64,000 nt of DNA from an uncultured Rubrobacteraceae bacterium. Its GTDB lineage: Bacteria > Actinomycetota > Rubrobacteria > Rubrobacterales > Rubrobacteraceae. The DNA lies in the NCBI GenBank assembly GCA_902806095.1, contig CADCVF010000054.1:7536-71535 (forward strand). The letters run 5' to 3'. Numbering within the stretch: position 1 is the first letter of the stretch; each line of letters starts with the position of its first letter. Positions 43,249-52,960 of the stretch are shown one piece after another. The notes below the pieces were generated by a model. That model was not told the origin of the DNA. It worked only from the letters and a program-made list of their open reading frames with translations, and did not search any database. A program made the translations under genes and the position numbers.

Positions 43249-44232
43249 ATGATCGAGTTTAGGCAGGTAAGCAAGACCTATCCTGGCTCCGACAAGCCGG
43301 TCGTCGAAGATCTCTCCTTCGAAGTGCTCGAAGGAGAGATCTGTGTTTTGGTGGGCCCGAGCGGCTGCGGCAAGACCACTAGCATGCGAATGGTCAACCG
43401 TCTTATCGAGATCACGGAGGGCGAGATCCTCATCGACGGCGAGCCGAACACGGCCATGAGCGGCACCCAGCTAAGGCGCAAGATAGGCTACGCCATCCAG
43501 CAGATAGGCCTCTTCCCCCACCGCACCATCGCCGATAACATCGGCACCGTTCCGAACCTGCTCGGCTGGGACAGGGGCCGCATCAAGAGCCGCGTGGACG
43601 AACTCCTTGACACGGTCGGCCTCTCCCCTGATGAGTACCGCAATCGTTACCCGGCCGAGCTCTCGGGCGGCCAGCAGCAGCGTGTGGGGGTCGCCCGGGC
43701 GCTGGCTGCGGACCCCCCGATCATGCTGATGGACGAGCCCTTCGGGGCGGTCGACCCGATCACGCGCGAAGGGCTCCAGGATGAGTTCTTGCGCATCCAG
43801 CAGGACATAAAGAAGACCATCGTCTTCGTCACCCACGACATCGACGAGGCCATAAAGATGGGTGACAAGATCGCCATCCTCAAGCAGGGCGGCGTTCTCG
43901 CCCAGTACGACACCCCCGAGAACATCCTTTCCGAACCCGACTCCGAGTTCGTCTCTTCGTTCGTGGGCGGCGACAGGGTCCTCAAGCGGCTCTCACTTAC
44001 GCGCGTGGGCGAGATGGACCTCGAGCCGGCCAACGGCGGCACCGACGGGCTCCTCCGAATAGACGAAGGGTTGACCGTCAAGGATGCTCTTTCAGAGCTG
44101 ATCGGCTCGGGGCACAGCAGGGCCGTGGTGGAGAAAGACGGGGAGAACGGACTCCTGACCTTCGAGGCCATAGAAGACCTCATGGGCGGTGCTTCGGGCG
44201 AGCCATCCAACGGCGGGGAGTCCTCAGCGTGA
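43249..44232 (+). CDS. opuCA: Osmoprotectant ABC transporter, ATP-binding protein
   Basis: ATPase of an OpuC-type importer for glycine betaine, choline or carnitine. From the ATG at 43249 (AGGAGG just upstream) it has 327 residues; the open frame starts 48 bases earlier but those residues are not conserved. Motifs: Walker A (GPSGCGKTTSMRMVN), signature (LSGGQQQRVGVARAL), Walker B (IMLMDEPFGAVD) and the H-loop (FVTHDIDEA). The C-terminus holds a single CBS-like domain. First of four overlapping or adjacent genes. Confidence 0.94.
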   Translation: MIEFRQVSKTYPGSDKPVVEDLSFEVLEGEICVLVGPSGCGKTTSMRMVNRLIEITEGEILIDGEPNTAMSGTQLRRKIGYAIQQIGLFPHRTIADNIGTVPNLLGWDRGRIKSRVDELLDTVGLSPDEYRNRYPAELSGGQQQRVGVARALAADPPIMLMDEPFGAVDPITREGLQDEFLRIQQDIKKTIVFVTHDIDEAIKMGDKIAILKQGGVLAQYDTPENILSEPDSEFVSSFVGGDRVLKRLSLTRVGEMDLEPANGGTDGLLRIDEGLTVKDALSELIGSGHSRAVVEKDGENGLLTFEAIEDLMGGASGEPSNGGESSA

Positions 44233-44930
44233 GCAACCCGGCGTTGCTCCTCTTGCAGGACCTGACCGGAGGAACCGAGCTCGTAGACTGGGAGTGGCTG
44301 GGAGAGAACTTCTGGGAGGACATACTGCCGGCCCTCCAGGGGCACATCTTCCTCTCGTCGATCTCGGTCGCGATAGCCCTCATCATTGCGCTGCCAGTCG
44401 GGATACTCTCGGCCCGCTACCGTAAGGCCTACCCGCCGGTCACCTTCGTCACAGGCATCCTCTACTCTATACCGAGCCTCGCGCTCTTCGCCATCCTCAT
44501 CTCCATACCGGGGGTGGCCATCGGTCCATCGCCCGTGATCATCGCCCTCGTCGCCTACTCGCTCCTGATCCTGATCCGCAACACCGTCGCCGGCCTCGAT
44601 TCCGTGCCACCAGAGACGAAGGACGCGGCCCGCGGGATGGGCCTGACGGACCGCCAGATCCTCTTCAGGGTCGAGTTGCCGCTGGCGCTGCCGATTATCG
44701 TAGCAGGCATCCGCATTGCCACCGTGACGATCATAGGTATCGCGACCATCGGCGCTTACATCAACGGTGGGGGCCTCGGAACCCTTATCTTCGACGGCAT
44801 CCAGCGCCAGTTCCCGACCATGATCATAGCCGGCGCGGTCCTCGCAACGGCTATGGCCATCGTCGCCGACCTGCTGCTCCTCGCGCTCGAACGCTACCTG
44901 AGGCCCTGGGCGCGGGTCAGGAGGACGTAG
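44229..44930 (+). CDS. opuCB: Osmoprotectant ABC transporter, permease
   Basis: Inner-membrane permease of 233 residues. After an N-terminal extension (LVDWEWLGENFWEDILPAL) come about six helices, with the YSIPSLALFAILI and the EAA-loop region AARGMGLTDRQILFRVELPLALP typical of OpuCB/OpuCD. Its GTG overlaps the opuCA stop (GTGA). Confidence 0.93.
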   Translation: MSNPALLLLQDLTGGTELVDWEWLGENFWEDILPALQGHIFLSSISVAIALIIALPVGILSARYRKAYPPVTFVTGILYSIPSLALFAILISIPGVAIGPSPVIIALVAYSLLILIRNTVAGLDSVPPETKDAARGMGLTDRQILFRVELPLALPIIVAGIRIATVTIIGIATIGAYINGGGLGTLIFDGIQRQFPTMIIAGAVLATAMAIVADLLLLALERYLRPWARVRRT

Positions 44931-44931
44931 C

Positions 44932-45585
44932 GTGCTCTACAAGATACTCGAGGTCTACGCCCGTCCGGATTTTCCGGAGAAGCTCAGGCAGCACGTCTTG
45001 CTCTCCCTGGTAGCCCTGCTCGTCGCCATCGCGATAGCCATGCCCGTAGCCCTGATGATACGCAACTCGCGCCTCGGCGCCCTCATAGCCATCAACATTG
45101 GCAACATAGGACGCGCAGTACCAAGCCTGGCGATCCTGGCGCTCGCCTTGCCGTTTTTCGGGATCGGGTTCGGCTCGGCCCTTGTGGCGCTTACGGCACT
45201 GGCTATTCCCCCGATCCTGATCAACGCCTCGACGGGGCTTAGGGAGGTCGACAAGGGTGTCATCGACGCCGCCCGAGGCATGGGGCTCTCGGGGGGCCAG
45301 ATCCTGGCCCGCATACAGTTACCCATAGCCGCGCCCGTGATCTTCGCCGGCATCAGGACCTCCGCCGTGCAGACCGTCGCCAGCGCCACCCTCGCGACGT
45401 TCATAGGTGGCGGGGGCCTGGGAGATCTGATCGTGGAGGGCTACTCGCGCCGGGGGCCCGAGATACTGCTCGCCGGAGCCCTCGCCGTCGCGATCCTCGC
45501 GATCATCACAGAGATCGGATTCGGCGTGCTGGAGAGGGCGTTCACCCCGAAGGGGCTCAAGATCGCGCAGAAAAGACGTAAGTGA
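44932..45585 (+). CDS. opuCD: Osmoprotectant ABC transporter, second permease
   Basis: Paralogous permease of 217 residues, starting one base after the previous stop with GTG. It has the same pattern of helices, AVPSLAILALALPFFGIG and the EAA-loop DAARGMGLSGGQILARIQLP. The two permeases should form the heterodimeric channel. Confidence 0.93.
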   Translation: MLYKILEVYARPDFPEKLRQHVLLSLVALLVAIAIAMPVALMIRNSRLGALIAINIGNIGRAVPSLAILALALPFFGIGFGSALVALTALAIPPILINASTGLREVDKGVIDAARGMGLSGGQILARIQLPIAAPVIFAGIRTSAVQTVASATLATFIGGGGLGDLIVEGYSRRGPEILLAGALAVAILAIITEIGFGVLERAFTPKGLKIAQKRRK

Positions 45586-45610
45586 TAGGGCAAACGAAAG
45601 AGGAGGAAAG

Positions 45611-46567
45611 ATGAAGAACAAGACCAAGCTGATCCGCGCGGTACCCGCGCTGCTAACGAGCCTCTCGTTGCTGCTCGTCGTCGCTTGCGGCAACGTTGGC
45701 GGCACCGACAGCTCGGGCTCGGGCGGCTCGAGCGGCCCGACGATTACCGTCGGCTCGAAGGACTTTACCGAGCAGTTCATACTCGGCAGCATGTACGCCC
45801 AGGCGCTCGACGCCAACGGGTTCAACGGGGTGGCGAAGCTCGATCTTGGCTCCGAACAAATAGCGGACAAGGCGCTCCAGAACGGCCAGATCGACCTCTA
45901 TCCCGAGTACACGGGGACCTCGCTCGTGGCCATAGTCCCCTTCAAGGGTAACCCTGCCAGCTTGAACTCGCCCAAAGAGACCTACGAGGCCGCCAGGAAG
46001 GGCTACGCCGAGCGTAAGCCGGCCGACACCATGCTGACGCCAGCACCTTTCAACAACACCTACGGCATCTTCGTCCGTAGTTCCGTCGCAGAGGAGAAAG
46101 ACCTCACGAACATGGACGAGTTGGCCGAGGCCTCCAAGGATCTTACGTTTATCTCGTACTCCCAGTTCCAGAACCGCTCGGACGGCTATCCCAACATGCA
46201 GGAGAACTACCCGGCGCTCGACTTCGGGGATATCAAGATCGTCAACGAGCTCGGCCTCCGCTACTCCGGGCTGGAGAGCGGCGAAGGCGACGTCGGGGTT
46301 GGCTTCACCACCGACGGCCAGTTGACCTCCGACCAGCTCGTGGTGATGAAGGACCCGAAGAGCATCTGGCCTTTCTACTACCCGGCCCCGGTCGTTAGAA
46401 GCGACGTGCTGAAGAAGTACCCCAAGATAGAGGGAATCTTGAACGAAGTCTCGGCCAGCCTCGACGTGGAGACGATGCGCGAGCTCAACGGGCAGGTAGA
46501 CCTGGATCAGGAAGACCCCGAGGACGTCGCCAAAGAGTACCTCGAAGAGGAGGGCATCATAGATTAG
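45611..46567 (+). CDS. opuCC: Osmoprotectant ABC transporter, substrate-binding lipoprotein
   Basis: Extracellular binding lipoprotein of 318 residues with AGAGGAGG before the ATG. The signal ends in a lipobox-like LLLVVACG and a Gly/Ser spacer follows. The OpuCC/ProX core is clear: TITVGSKDFTEQFILGSMYAQAL, DLYPEYTGTSL, NEVSASLDVETMRELNGQVDLD. In this family aromatic residues bind the quaternary ammonium group. Downstream is a long hairpin that probably ends the operon. Confidence 0.93.
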   Translation: MKNKTKLIRAVPALLTSLSLLLVVACGNVGGTDSSGSGGSSGPTITVGSKDFTEQFILGSMYAQALDANGFNGVAKLDLGSEQIADKALQNGQIDLYPEYTGTSLVAIVPFKGNPASLNSPKETYEAARKGYAERKPADTMLTPAPFNNTYGIFVRSSVAEEKDLTNMDELAEASKDLTFISYSQFQNRSDGYPNMQENYPALDFGDIKIVNELGLRYSGLESGEGDVGVGFTTDGQLTSDQLVVMKDPKSIWPFYYPAPVVRSDVLKKYPKIEGILNEVSASLDVETMRELNGQVDLDQEDPEDVAKEYLEEEGIID

Positions 46568-46570
46568 ATA

Positions 46571-46705
46571 AGCATTTCAGCACGCCGCCAGGGTTCGCCA
46601 GGCGGCTTGTCAGCATTTCAGCTAGTCAGCTTTCGCGTGCGCAAAGGCCTGGCTGAAATGCTGACAGCGAGGCCGCAGGCCGAAGCGTGCTGACTGGCTG
46701 ACTAG
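46571..46705. repeat. Cluster of inverted AGCATTTCAGC-type repeats
   Basis: Several copies of a short motif: AGCATTTCAG at 46571, GTCAGCATTTCAGC at 46609-46622, its exact reverse complement GCTGAAATGCTGAC at 46652-46665, and GCTGACTGGCTGACTAGC near 46688. The middle pair can form a hairpin. Related copies lie at 22568-22585 and 40715-40728. Confidence 0.65.
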
Positions 46706-46706
46706 C

Positions 46707-46742
46707 GCGGGTTGAGTAAGGCTCCAGCCTTACTCAACCCGC
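46707..46742 (+). terminator. Long hairpin after the opuC operon
   Basis: Perfect 17-base arms (GCGGGTTGAGTAAGGCT and complement) around two bases lie about 140 bases after opuCC and about 100 before hutU. A likely terminator; the T-run is absent. Confidence 0.65.
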
Positions 46743-46842
46743 TATCATCCTTCCGCAGTCCCACGGCGGCGGCCATGGCCCACTCTGGACTTTACAAAGA
46801 GCCGGTGCAAGACTGAATTCTGATCTTACGGAAGGAGGTCCT

Positions 46843-48507
46843 ATGACGGACACCAGAGAAGCTCCTACCATCCGCGCGCCTCGAGGGGAGGATCTCACCT
46901 GCAAAGGCTGGCACCAGGAGGCAGCCCTCCGCATGCTTATGAACAACCTCGACCCCGAGGTGGCAGAACGCCCCGAAGACCTCGTCGTCTACGGCGGGAC
47001 CGGCAAGGCAGCTAGGAACTGGGAGAGTTTCTGGGCAATCGTCAGTTCCCTGCAAGGCCTGGATGACGATGAGACGCTCCTCGTTCAGTCGGGCAAGCCT
47101 GTGGCCGTCTTCAGGACGCACCCGTGGGCGCCGCGGGTTCTTATCGCCAACTCCCTACTCGTCCCCGAGTGGGCGGATTGGAAGACGTTCAGGGAACTGG
47201 AGCGGGCAGGGCTCACGATGTATGGGCAGATGACGGCGGGGTCGTGGATCTACATCGGCACCCAGGGCATCCTTCAGGGCACCTACGAGACGTTCGCCGC
47301 CGTAGCAGAGCAACGCTTTGGGGGAACGCTGCGAGGCCGCGTCTGTCTCACCGCAGGCCTCGGGGGCATGGGCGGCGCCCAGCCTCTCGCAATAACCATG
47401 AACAGAGGCATAGCTCTCTGCGTAGAGGTGGATCCTGATAGGATCGAACGCCGCATCTCCCACGGCTACCTGGACGAGCGGATCGACGACCTCGAAGGGG
47501 CCATAGAACGTGCAGAGGTGGCGAAAAGGGTCGGAGAGCCACTGTCCATAGGAATCCTCGGCAACGCGGCGGAGGTGTTCCCTGCGTTGCTGGACCGCGG
47601 ATATCTCCCCGACGTCGTCACGGACCAGACCTCGGCCCACGACCCGCTCGCAGGCTACGTCCCAGCAGGCTATGACCTCGACGACGCCGAGTTGCGCGAG
47701 GCCGACCCAGAACGCTACATCTCGGAAGCCCGCGTGTCGATGGCCAGCCACTGCGCGGCGATGGTGGGTTTCCAGGAGCGGGGCGCCGAGGTCTTTGACT
47801 ACGGCAACTCCCTGCGCGGAGAGGCCAGGCTAGGCGGATTCGAGGGCGCTTACAGCTACCCAGGCTTCGTGCCTGCGTACATCAGGCCGCTCTTCTGCGA
47901 GGGCAAGGGGCCTTTCCGGTGGGCCGCGCTCTCGGGCGAGGAGTCGGACATTGCGGCGACGGACGACGCGATCCTGGAGTTGTTCCCCGACGACGAACGT
48001 CTGGAGCGTTGGATCTCCGAGGCCCGTCAGAAGGTCCACTTCCAGGGCCTCCCCGCGCGTATCTGCTGGCTCGGGGCAGGCGAAAGGCACAGGGCAGGAC
48101 TCCGCTTCAACGAGCTGGTAGCCAACGGCACCATCTCCGCTCCCATAGTCATAGGGAGGGACCACCTGGACGCGGGCAGCGTCGCCTCGCCCTACCGCGA
48201 GACCGAGGCGATGAAGGACGGCTCCGACGCCATCGCAGACTGGCCGATCCTGAACGCCATGCTCGGCGTCGCCGGCGGTGCTAGCTGGGTCGCAGTCCAT
48301 CACGGCGGAGGAGTGGGGATCGGGCGCTCCATCCACGCCGGCGCCCAGGTCCTCGCTGACGGCACCCAAGACGGTGCAGAGCGCCTGCAACGCGTGCTCT
48401 TCAATGACCCAGGGATAGGCGTCGTCCGCCACGCCGACGCGGGCTACGAGTCGGCGCGGGCGGCGGCCACGCGGCTGGGCATCCAGATGCCGATGTTGGA
48501 TGAATAA
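46843..48507 (+). CDS. hutU: Urocanate hydratase
   Basis: NAD-dependent second enzyme of histidine degradation, converting urocanate to imidazolonepropionate. Full length at 554 residues, with [45 protein letters not shown] and the NAD-binding [15 protein letters not shown] strong ribosome site (GGAAGGAGGT) precedes the ATG. It is followed after 54 bases by hutF. Genes for histidine ammonia-lyase and imidazolonepropionase are not in the window. Confidence 0.97.
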   Translation: MTDTREAPTIRAPRGEDLTCKGWHQEAALRMLMNNLDPEVAERPEDLVVYGGTGKAARNWESFWAIVSSLQGLDDDETLLVQSGKPVAVFRTHPWAPRVLIANSLLVPEWADWKTFRELERAGLTMYGQMTAGSWIYIGTQGILQGTYETFAAVAEQRFGGTLRGRVCLTAGLGGMGGAQPLAITMNRGIALCVEVDPDRIERRISHGYLDERIDDLEGAIERAEVAKRVGEPLSIGILGNAAEVFPALLDRGYLPDVVTDQTSAHDPLAGYVPAGYDLDDAELREADPERYISEARVSMASHCAAMVGFQERGAEVFDYGNSLRGEARLGGFEGAYSYPGFVPAYIRPLFCEGKGPFRWAALSGEESDIAATDDAILELFPDDERLERWISEARQKVHFQGLPARICWLGAGERHRAGLRFNELVANGTISAPIVIGRDHLDAGSVASPYRETEAMKDGSDAIADWPILNAMLGVAGGASWVAVHHGGGVGIGRSIHAGAQVLADGTQDGAERLQRVLFNDPGIGVVRHADAGYESARAAATRLGIQMPMLDE

Positions 48508-48561
48508 GGCTTCAGGCTTCAGGCTTCAGGTGGGTCCGGCAGCGGTTTCCCGCCGCCTGTC

Positions 48562-49827
48562 GTGAGGCGCACCCTGATCCCGGATCTCGTGCTCGACGCC
48601 AACGGCGCGAGGGACGACATCGGCGTAACGATCGAGGCCGGACGAATCCAGGAGGTCGGGCCCGCCACGGAGGGCGAACGGCTACGGGCAAAGGCGCTCG
48701 CTCCAGGCTTCCTCAACAATCACAGCCACGCCTTTCAACGAGCGTTACGAGGTGCCGTCGAGCGGATCGAGCCTTCCCACCCCAACGACGACTTCTGGAC
48801 GTGGCGGGAGCGGATGTACGCCCTTGCAAGGGGGCTGGACCCTGACTCCATACGCGAGGTCAGCCGCCGTTGCTACGAGGAGATGCTCTCCGCCGGGTAT
48901 ACGAGCGTCACCGAGTTCCACTACGTCCACCACCGTCCCGACGGGACACCGTACCAAGATCCCAACGCCCTGGCGAAATCCGTTGCCTTGGCAGCCGAAG
49001 ATGCGGGCATCCGACTCCTTCTGCTACCCGTCGCCTACGCGCGCGGTGGCCTCCCGCGCTTTCGCGACCCGTCAGTGCTAGCGTTCCTTCAGAGGGTCGA
49101 TGATCTCAGGAAGTGGTCGGAATGGCGTCCCTTAGTCGAGGTCGGCGTCGCGGCCCACAGCGTCAGGGCCGTTCCGCAGGGATGGCTGGAAGAAATCGGG
49201 GATTACGCCCGTCGTGAGGGTCTTTCCTTACACATCCACGCCGATGAGCAAGGGCGTGAGATCGAAGAGTGTTTGTCCGAGCATGGAGTGCGCCCCGTCG
49301 AGTTGCTCGCACAGACCCGGTCTCTCGGTCCACACACCACGGTAGTCCACGCCACGCACGCCGACGGGCAGGAGTTGGACCTTCTCGCGGAGCACGGCAC
49401 TTCCGTGTGTGCCTGTCCTACGACGGAGGGCAACCTTGGCGACGGCTTTTTGCCGGCGGCGGAGATCCTGGGCCGGGGCATCCGGCTCTCCGTCGGCTCG
49501 GACTCGCACGTCCGCATAGACCCGTTCGAGGAGCTGCGGGAGATAGAAACCAATGCCCGCAGGCTCTCGGGCCGCAGGAACGTACTCGTTGCGGAGGACG
49601 AGACCTCTCCGACACCGTATCTGCTGCGTGCGGGCTGGGGGCGCGTTGGCATCGAGCCCGGTGACCCCGCCGACCTTGTCGAGATAGACCTCTCACACCC
49701 AGCGCTTGCAGACGTAGCAGCCGAAAACCTTCCCTCCGTGCTCGTCTTCGGCTCAGGGAGCGGGGTCGTCGTAGGGACGTCGGTGGACGGACGGAACGTA
49801 TACGCGCCGGATGAAACAGGTGGCTGA
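48562..49827 (+). CDS. hutF: Formimidoylglutamate deiminase
   Basis: Amidohydrolase-fold enzyme that turns formimidoylglutamate into formylglutamate and ammonia, the HutF/HutG route of histidine breakdown. 421 residues from a GTG. Metal-site motifs: FLNNHSHAFQRALRG (HutF-type HxH), IHADEQ, HATHADGQEL and SVGSDSHVRIDPFEEL. The HSHAFQR motif separates it from imidazolonepropionase. It follows hutU, with a GGCTTCA triplet repeat (48508-48528) between the genes. Confidence 0.9.
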   Translation: MRRTLIPDLVLDANGARDDIGVTIEAGRIQEVGPATEGERLRAKALAPGFLNNHSHAFQRALRGAVERIEPSHPNDDFWTWRERMYALARGLDPDSIREVSRRCYEEMLSAGYTSVTEFHYVHHRPDGTPYQDPNALAKSVALAAEDAGIRLLLLPVAYARGGLPRFRDPSVLAFLQRVDDLRKWSEWRPLVEVGVAAHSVRAVPQGWLEEIGDYARREGLSLHIHADEQGREIEECLSEHGVRPVELLAQTRSLGPHTTVVHATHADGQELDLLAEHGTSVCACPTTEGNLGDGFLPAAEILGRGIRLSVGSDSHVRIDPFEELREIETNARRLSGRRNVLVAEDETSPTPYLLRAGWGRVGIEPGDPADLVEIDLSHPALADVAAENLPSVLVFGSGSGVVVGTSVDGRNVYAPDETGG

Positions 49828-49889
49828 GGTGACGCTACTTATCCAGGGTCCCACGGCTGCCGACTCGCCGGATAAGAACTCTGGTTCGT

Positions 49890-50315
49890 CTACTGGTTCT
49901 GCTGCCCTTTGGCGTCTACCTTTTTCAGCAACTCCTCCACCTTCTTCTGAAGTTCGTCTACATCCTTCTGCACGGCGTCCATCTTCTTCTCCAGGTCCTC
50001 CTGGCCGGTCTCGACCTTCTTCCTCAGATCGTCTACCTTCTTCTTCAGGTCCTTCTGGCCTGCCTCCACCTTCTTCTTCACTTTTTGCTCGATCTGCTGC
50101 CCCTTGGCTTCGACCTTCTTGCTGGCCTGCTGCTTTCTGGCCTCGAGCTTCTTCTTCACTTCTTGCTCGGCCTGCTTGCCTTTGGCCTCGAGCTTCTTCT
50201 TCGCTTCCTGCCTGGTCTGGTCGGAGACAACACCGCATCCTGCTACGGACGCCACGAGCACTATCACGGCCAGTACCCCTAGTAACGCCCGAAACTTCGT
50301 CATTCTTGGCATCAC
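49890..50315 (-). CDS. Lys/Glu-rich coiled-coil lipoprotein
   Basis: A 141-residue secreted protein with a lipoprotein signal (VIVLVASVAGCG; lipid-modified Cys near 27). The rest is an uninterrupted heptad-like coiled coil of KKK, VE and QKD units (KKVEAKGQQIEQKVKKKVE, DLRKKVETGQEDLEKK). It resembles Lpp-like or apolipoprotein-like helical proteins. Possibly a wall or membrane spacer; function not known. It converges on hutF. Confidence 0.75.
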   Translation of the reverse strand: MMPRMTKFRALLGVLAVIVLVASVAGCGVVSDQTRQEAKKKLEAKGKQAEQEVKKKLEARKQQASKKVEAKGQQIEQKVKKKVEAGQKDLKKKVDDLRKKVETGQEDLEKKMDAVQKDVDELQKKVEELLKKVDAKGQQNQ

Positions 50316-50665
50316 CCTCTCCTTCGCTTGTCATACCGAGTCCGTTTGAAAGAGACCGCGTTCGGGACGCGGGCACACACCGAGGTCCTCCATACGTCAT
50401 TTCCGCGAAAGCGGGAATCCACTACTACGAGTAGGCTCGTGGACAATGGCTGGCTCCATCATGCCGTTGGCATGCAGTATCAGTTGTCGTGCCTTCGACG
50501 ATCCCCCCGCTCCTCCGGCCAACGAGCGACCACCATCCGCCGCACTGTCCGGTGCGTTGGAATGATATTCCACGTGAATCCGGAGACCGTGGAAGAGGCT
50601 GACCAGCGCCACGCACCCGGAGGTATGAGAGCCTTCAGACAGGCGCCTCATGTTGCGTGCCCAAA
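50316..50665. other. Intergenic region without a convincing gene
   Basis: About 350 bases between the coiled-coil lipoprotein and the DedA gene. Open frames here have no recognisable protein character. It holds a REP-like palindromic element (listed separately) and possibly old coding debris that I could not identify. Confidence 0.45.
50394..50421. repeat. REP-like palindromic element
   Basis: The stretch ACGTCATTTCCGCGAAAG followed by CGGGAATCCA is one base from the widespread CATTCCCGCGAAAGCGGGAATC element and folds as a short hairpin with GAAA loop. Only one copy was noticed. Confidence 0.5.
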
Positions 50666-51262
50666 CTACCGACTCCTGTGGGAAGTCGCCCACCGGTAGA
50701 CGACGTAGGCGCCTGGCGCTACCAGGAGTAGAAGGACCAGCAGCAACGGAGAGCGTTCCGACCAATGCTGCGTCGCATCCCAACTCTGGCCGAAGAAGTA
50801 CCCCAAAAGGACGACCACCGTGGCCCACACCGCCCCGCCAAGGACGCTGTAGAAGAGGAACGTGCCCCAGTGCATGCGGCTCGTGCCTGCCACCAGCGCC
50901 TCGAGCACGCGCGAGACCGAGAAAAAGCGGCCCGCGAAGACGGCCTTGCCGCCGTGGCGGGCGAAGAGTCGTTCCACCCACTCCAGGCGCTCTGGCGTGA
51001 GCCTCACGTGGCGCCCCCACTTCAAGACGAACGGTCGTCCCGCCTGGTAGCCCACCCAGTAGCCGATCTGGTTGCCGACGATGGCCCCGAGGACGCCGAA
51101 GACTATTGCGCCTCTGAGGCCGAGGTGGCCCTGCTGAACCAGCACACCCGAGGCAAGGAGTATGGCCGCGCTCGGGAACGGGATACCCATCGTCCCCAGC
51201 GCCACGCCGAGAAAGACGATCATGTATCCGTAGTTCTCGATGAGTGGGTAGACCGCGTCCAT
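50666..51262 (-). CDS. DedA-family membrane protein
   Basis: A 198-residue membrane protein of the DedA (SNARE-associated/VTT) family, thought to move phospholipids or undecaprenyl phosphate across the membrane. Hallmarks: ALGTMGIPFPSAAILLASG, FGVLGAIVGNQIGYWVGYQAGRP, the GRFFSVSRVLEALVAG re-entrant motif and several C-terminal helices. ATG start. It stands alone among cell-envelope genes. Confidence 0.93.
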   Translation of the reverse strand: MDAVYPLIENYGYMIVFLGVALGTMGIPFPSAAILLASGVLVQQGHLGLRGAIVFGVLGAIVGNQIGYWVGYQAGRPFVLKWGRHVRLTPERLEWVERLFARHGGKAVFAGRFFSVSRVLEALVAGTSRMHWGTFLFYSVLGGAVWATVVVLLGYFFGQSWDATQHWSERSPLLLVLLLLVAPGAYVVYRWATSHRSR

Positions 51263-51451
51263 AGCATAAGGAGTATAGTGACTTCAAGCGCCTTCGAAGC
51301 TCTCGGATTTGGCGCATAAGCACGATCCGGAACGTTTCCTGCAACCCTTTCGAATCGGTCTTGCCAGCAGGTGGCAACCATTGCCTGCCAGTCTGGTTCT
51401 ATTCCCGCAGAAGTCGTCGACGGCTTGGATCGTGCCCCCACTATTCGTGTG

Positions 51452-52867
51452 CTAGCTTGTGTCGCCGGATCTATCGGGCATCTGCGGGAGCTTGCCCGAC
51501 TTCACGGCCGCGCAGAGGGCCGCGTGGTCCCTTTCGGTCTGGTCGGCGTAGGCTTGTGCGAAGTCGGCGATCGCACGGTCGAAGCGCTCGCTTTTGCCCA
51601 GGTAGGCGGCGATCTGCACCCGGTCGCCGGAGCGGGCGTGCGCCTGGGCTAGTGTCCAGCCGCAGAGGCCAGCATAGATGACCAGTTCATCGGGCGACAT
51701 GCTCTCGACGTTCGCCGAGCCTTTCATGTCCTTCTACTGGCGCCAGTAGAAGTCGCGTCCTCCCGTGCCGCGAAACCAGCCGAGGAAGATGTCGCTCGCG
51801 GCCTGCATCAGGCGCTGCCCGGCCACGACGCGGTGCCCGTGGTGCTCGTAGGTGTTTGGCTTGACGTAGCTCTCCAATACCGAAGCTCCCGCCTCTTTGA
51901 CCTGGAGGAACAGGGGGTCGTTTTCGTCCCGGCCTTCGAGCAATACGACGTAGGCCCGTGTGCCCACGCTCCCGACACCAACGACCTTCCTCGCTGTGTC
52001 CACGAAGCGGTACCGGTCGAGGAGGTGGCGCCGATCGTCTTGCAGGGTGCGCTTGTAGCTCTCCAGAATGGCGTAGACCTGGGCCCTGATCTCGTCCCCC
52101 TCGGGGAGACGGACCAGGAGCGGCGGGTCGTCGTTTATCATGCGGCGCCCATCGACGACCCTGGTCAGCTTGGATAGAGCCTGCAGGCTGTCGCGGCCGC
52201 GTGCTTTTCGCACGGCCTTGTTTACCTTTTTCGTGGTCTCTTTCCTGGCATCGGAGAGCAGCCCGCTGACTTCCTCCGCGCCAACGCGCGAGTACCAGAC
52301 CTCGAGCTCTCCCATCTCCGAGAACCTGGCCATCCGCTGCCGGTACGAGGCCACGGACGCCTGCGCGGCCTCGCGACAATCCGCCGCGGCGAAGCCGTTG
52401 TCGCGGCCGGCCACCACGAAGCTCGCGGCGAGGCGTTTGATGTCCCACTCCCAGGGTCCTGGCAGGGTCTCGTCGAAGTCGTTTAGGTCGAAGAGCAAGG
52501 CGCGCTCCGGGGAGGCGTAAGCCCCAAAGTTCAAAAGGTGGGCGTCGCCGCATAGCTGAGCCTGGATACCGGTCTGCGGCGTTTTCGCGAGGTCGTTGGC
52601 CATGATGATGGCCGACCCCCGCATGAACGCGAACGGCGAAGCCATCATGCGCGCATAGCGGATCGGCATGAGCTCCTGGATCCGGTCCCTCGCCTGCGCC
52701 TCGAGGAGGTCGACCGGGTCAGGCCGATCTGGCGCCGGCACCCACTCTGCGTGGCTGCCCCTTGGAGCCATCCGTCGCGCGGCACGCCCGCGCTCGCGCC
52801 GTTGCTGGTAACTCGTGGTCACCCACGTCGCCGCAGTCGAGAGGTTCGGGTCTTGCTCGACTTTCAT
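51452..52867 (-). pseudogene. DUF2252 family protein interrupted by an in-frame TAG
   Basis: The frame from ATG 52867 (AAGGAGG five bases upstream) encodes a DUF2252 protein: QLCGDAHLLNFGAYASPE, FDLNDFDETLPGPWEWDIKRL, GVGSVGTRAYVVLLEG, then DFYWRQ and TAG at 51734-51736. After the stop the same frame continues with the normal family end (KDMKGSANVESM, LCGWTLAQAHARSGD) to 51452. Relatives usually have Leu at the stop position. So either a TTG-to-TAG change broke the gene, the base is an error, or the ATG at 51727 allows a separate C-terminal piece. DUF2252 proteins resemble kinase-like folds; function unknown. Confidence 0.85.
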
Positions 52868-52960
52868 GGATTCCTCCTTCACAGCTCTGAAATCCTGCGC
52901 GTCCCTGGCATGAGCTCCTCGTCAGGCCGACGAACAGTCTGCGGCACGGCGACCGCCTCG

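Noticed and set aside
50397-50660. Possible IS3-type transposase remnant on the minus strand.
   Set aside because: The translated pieces do not show a convincing catalytic or DNA-binding motif in any frame.
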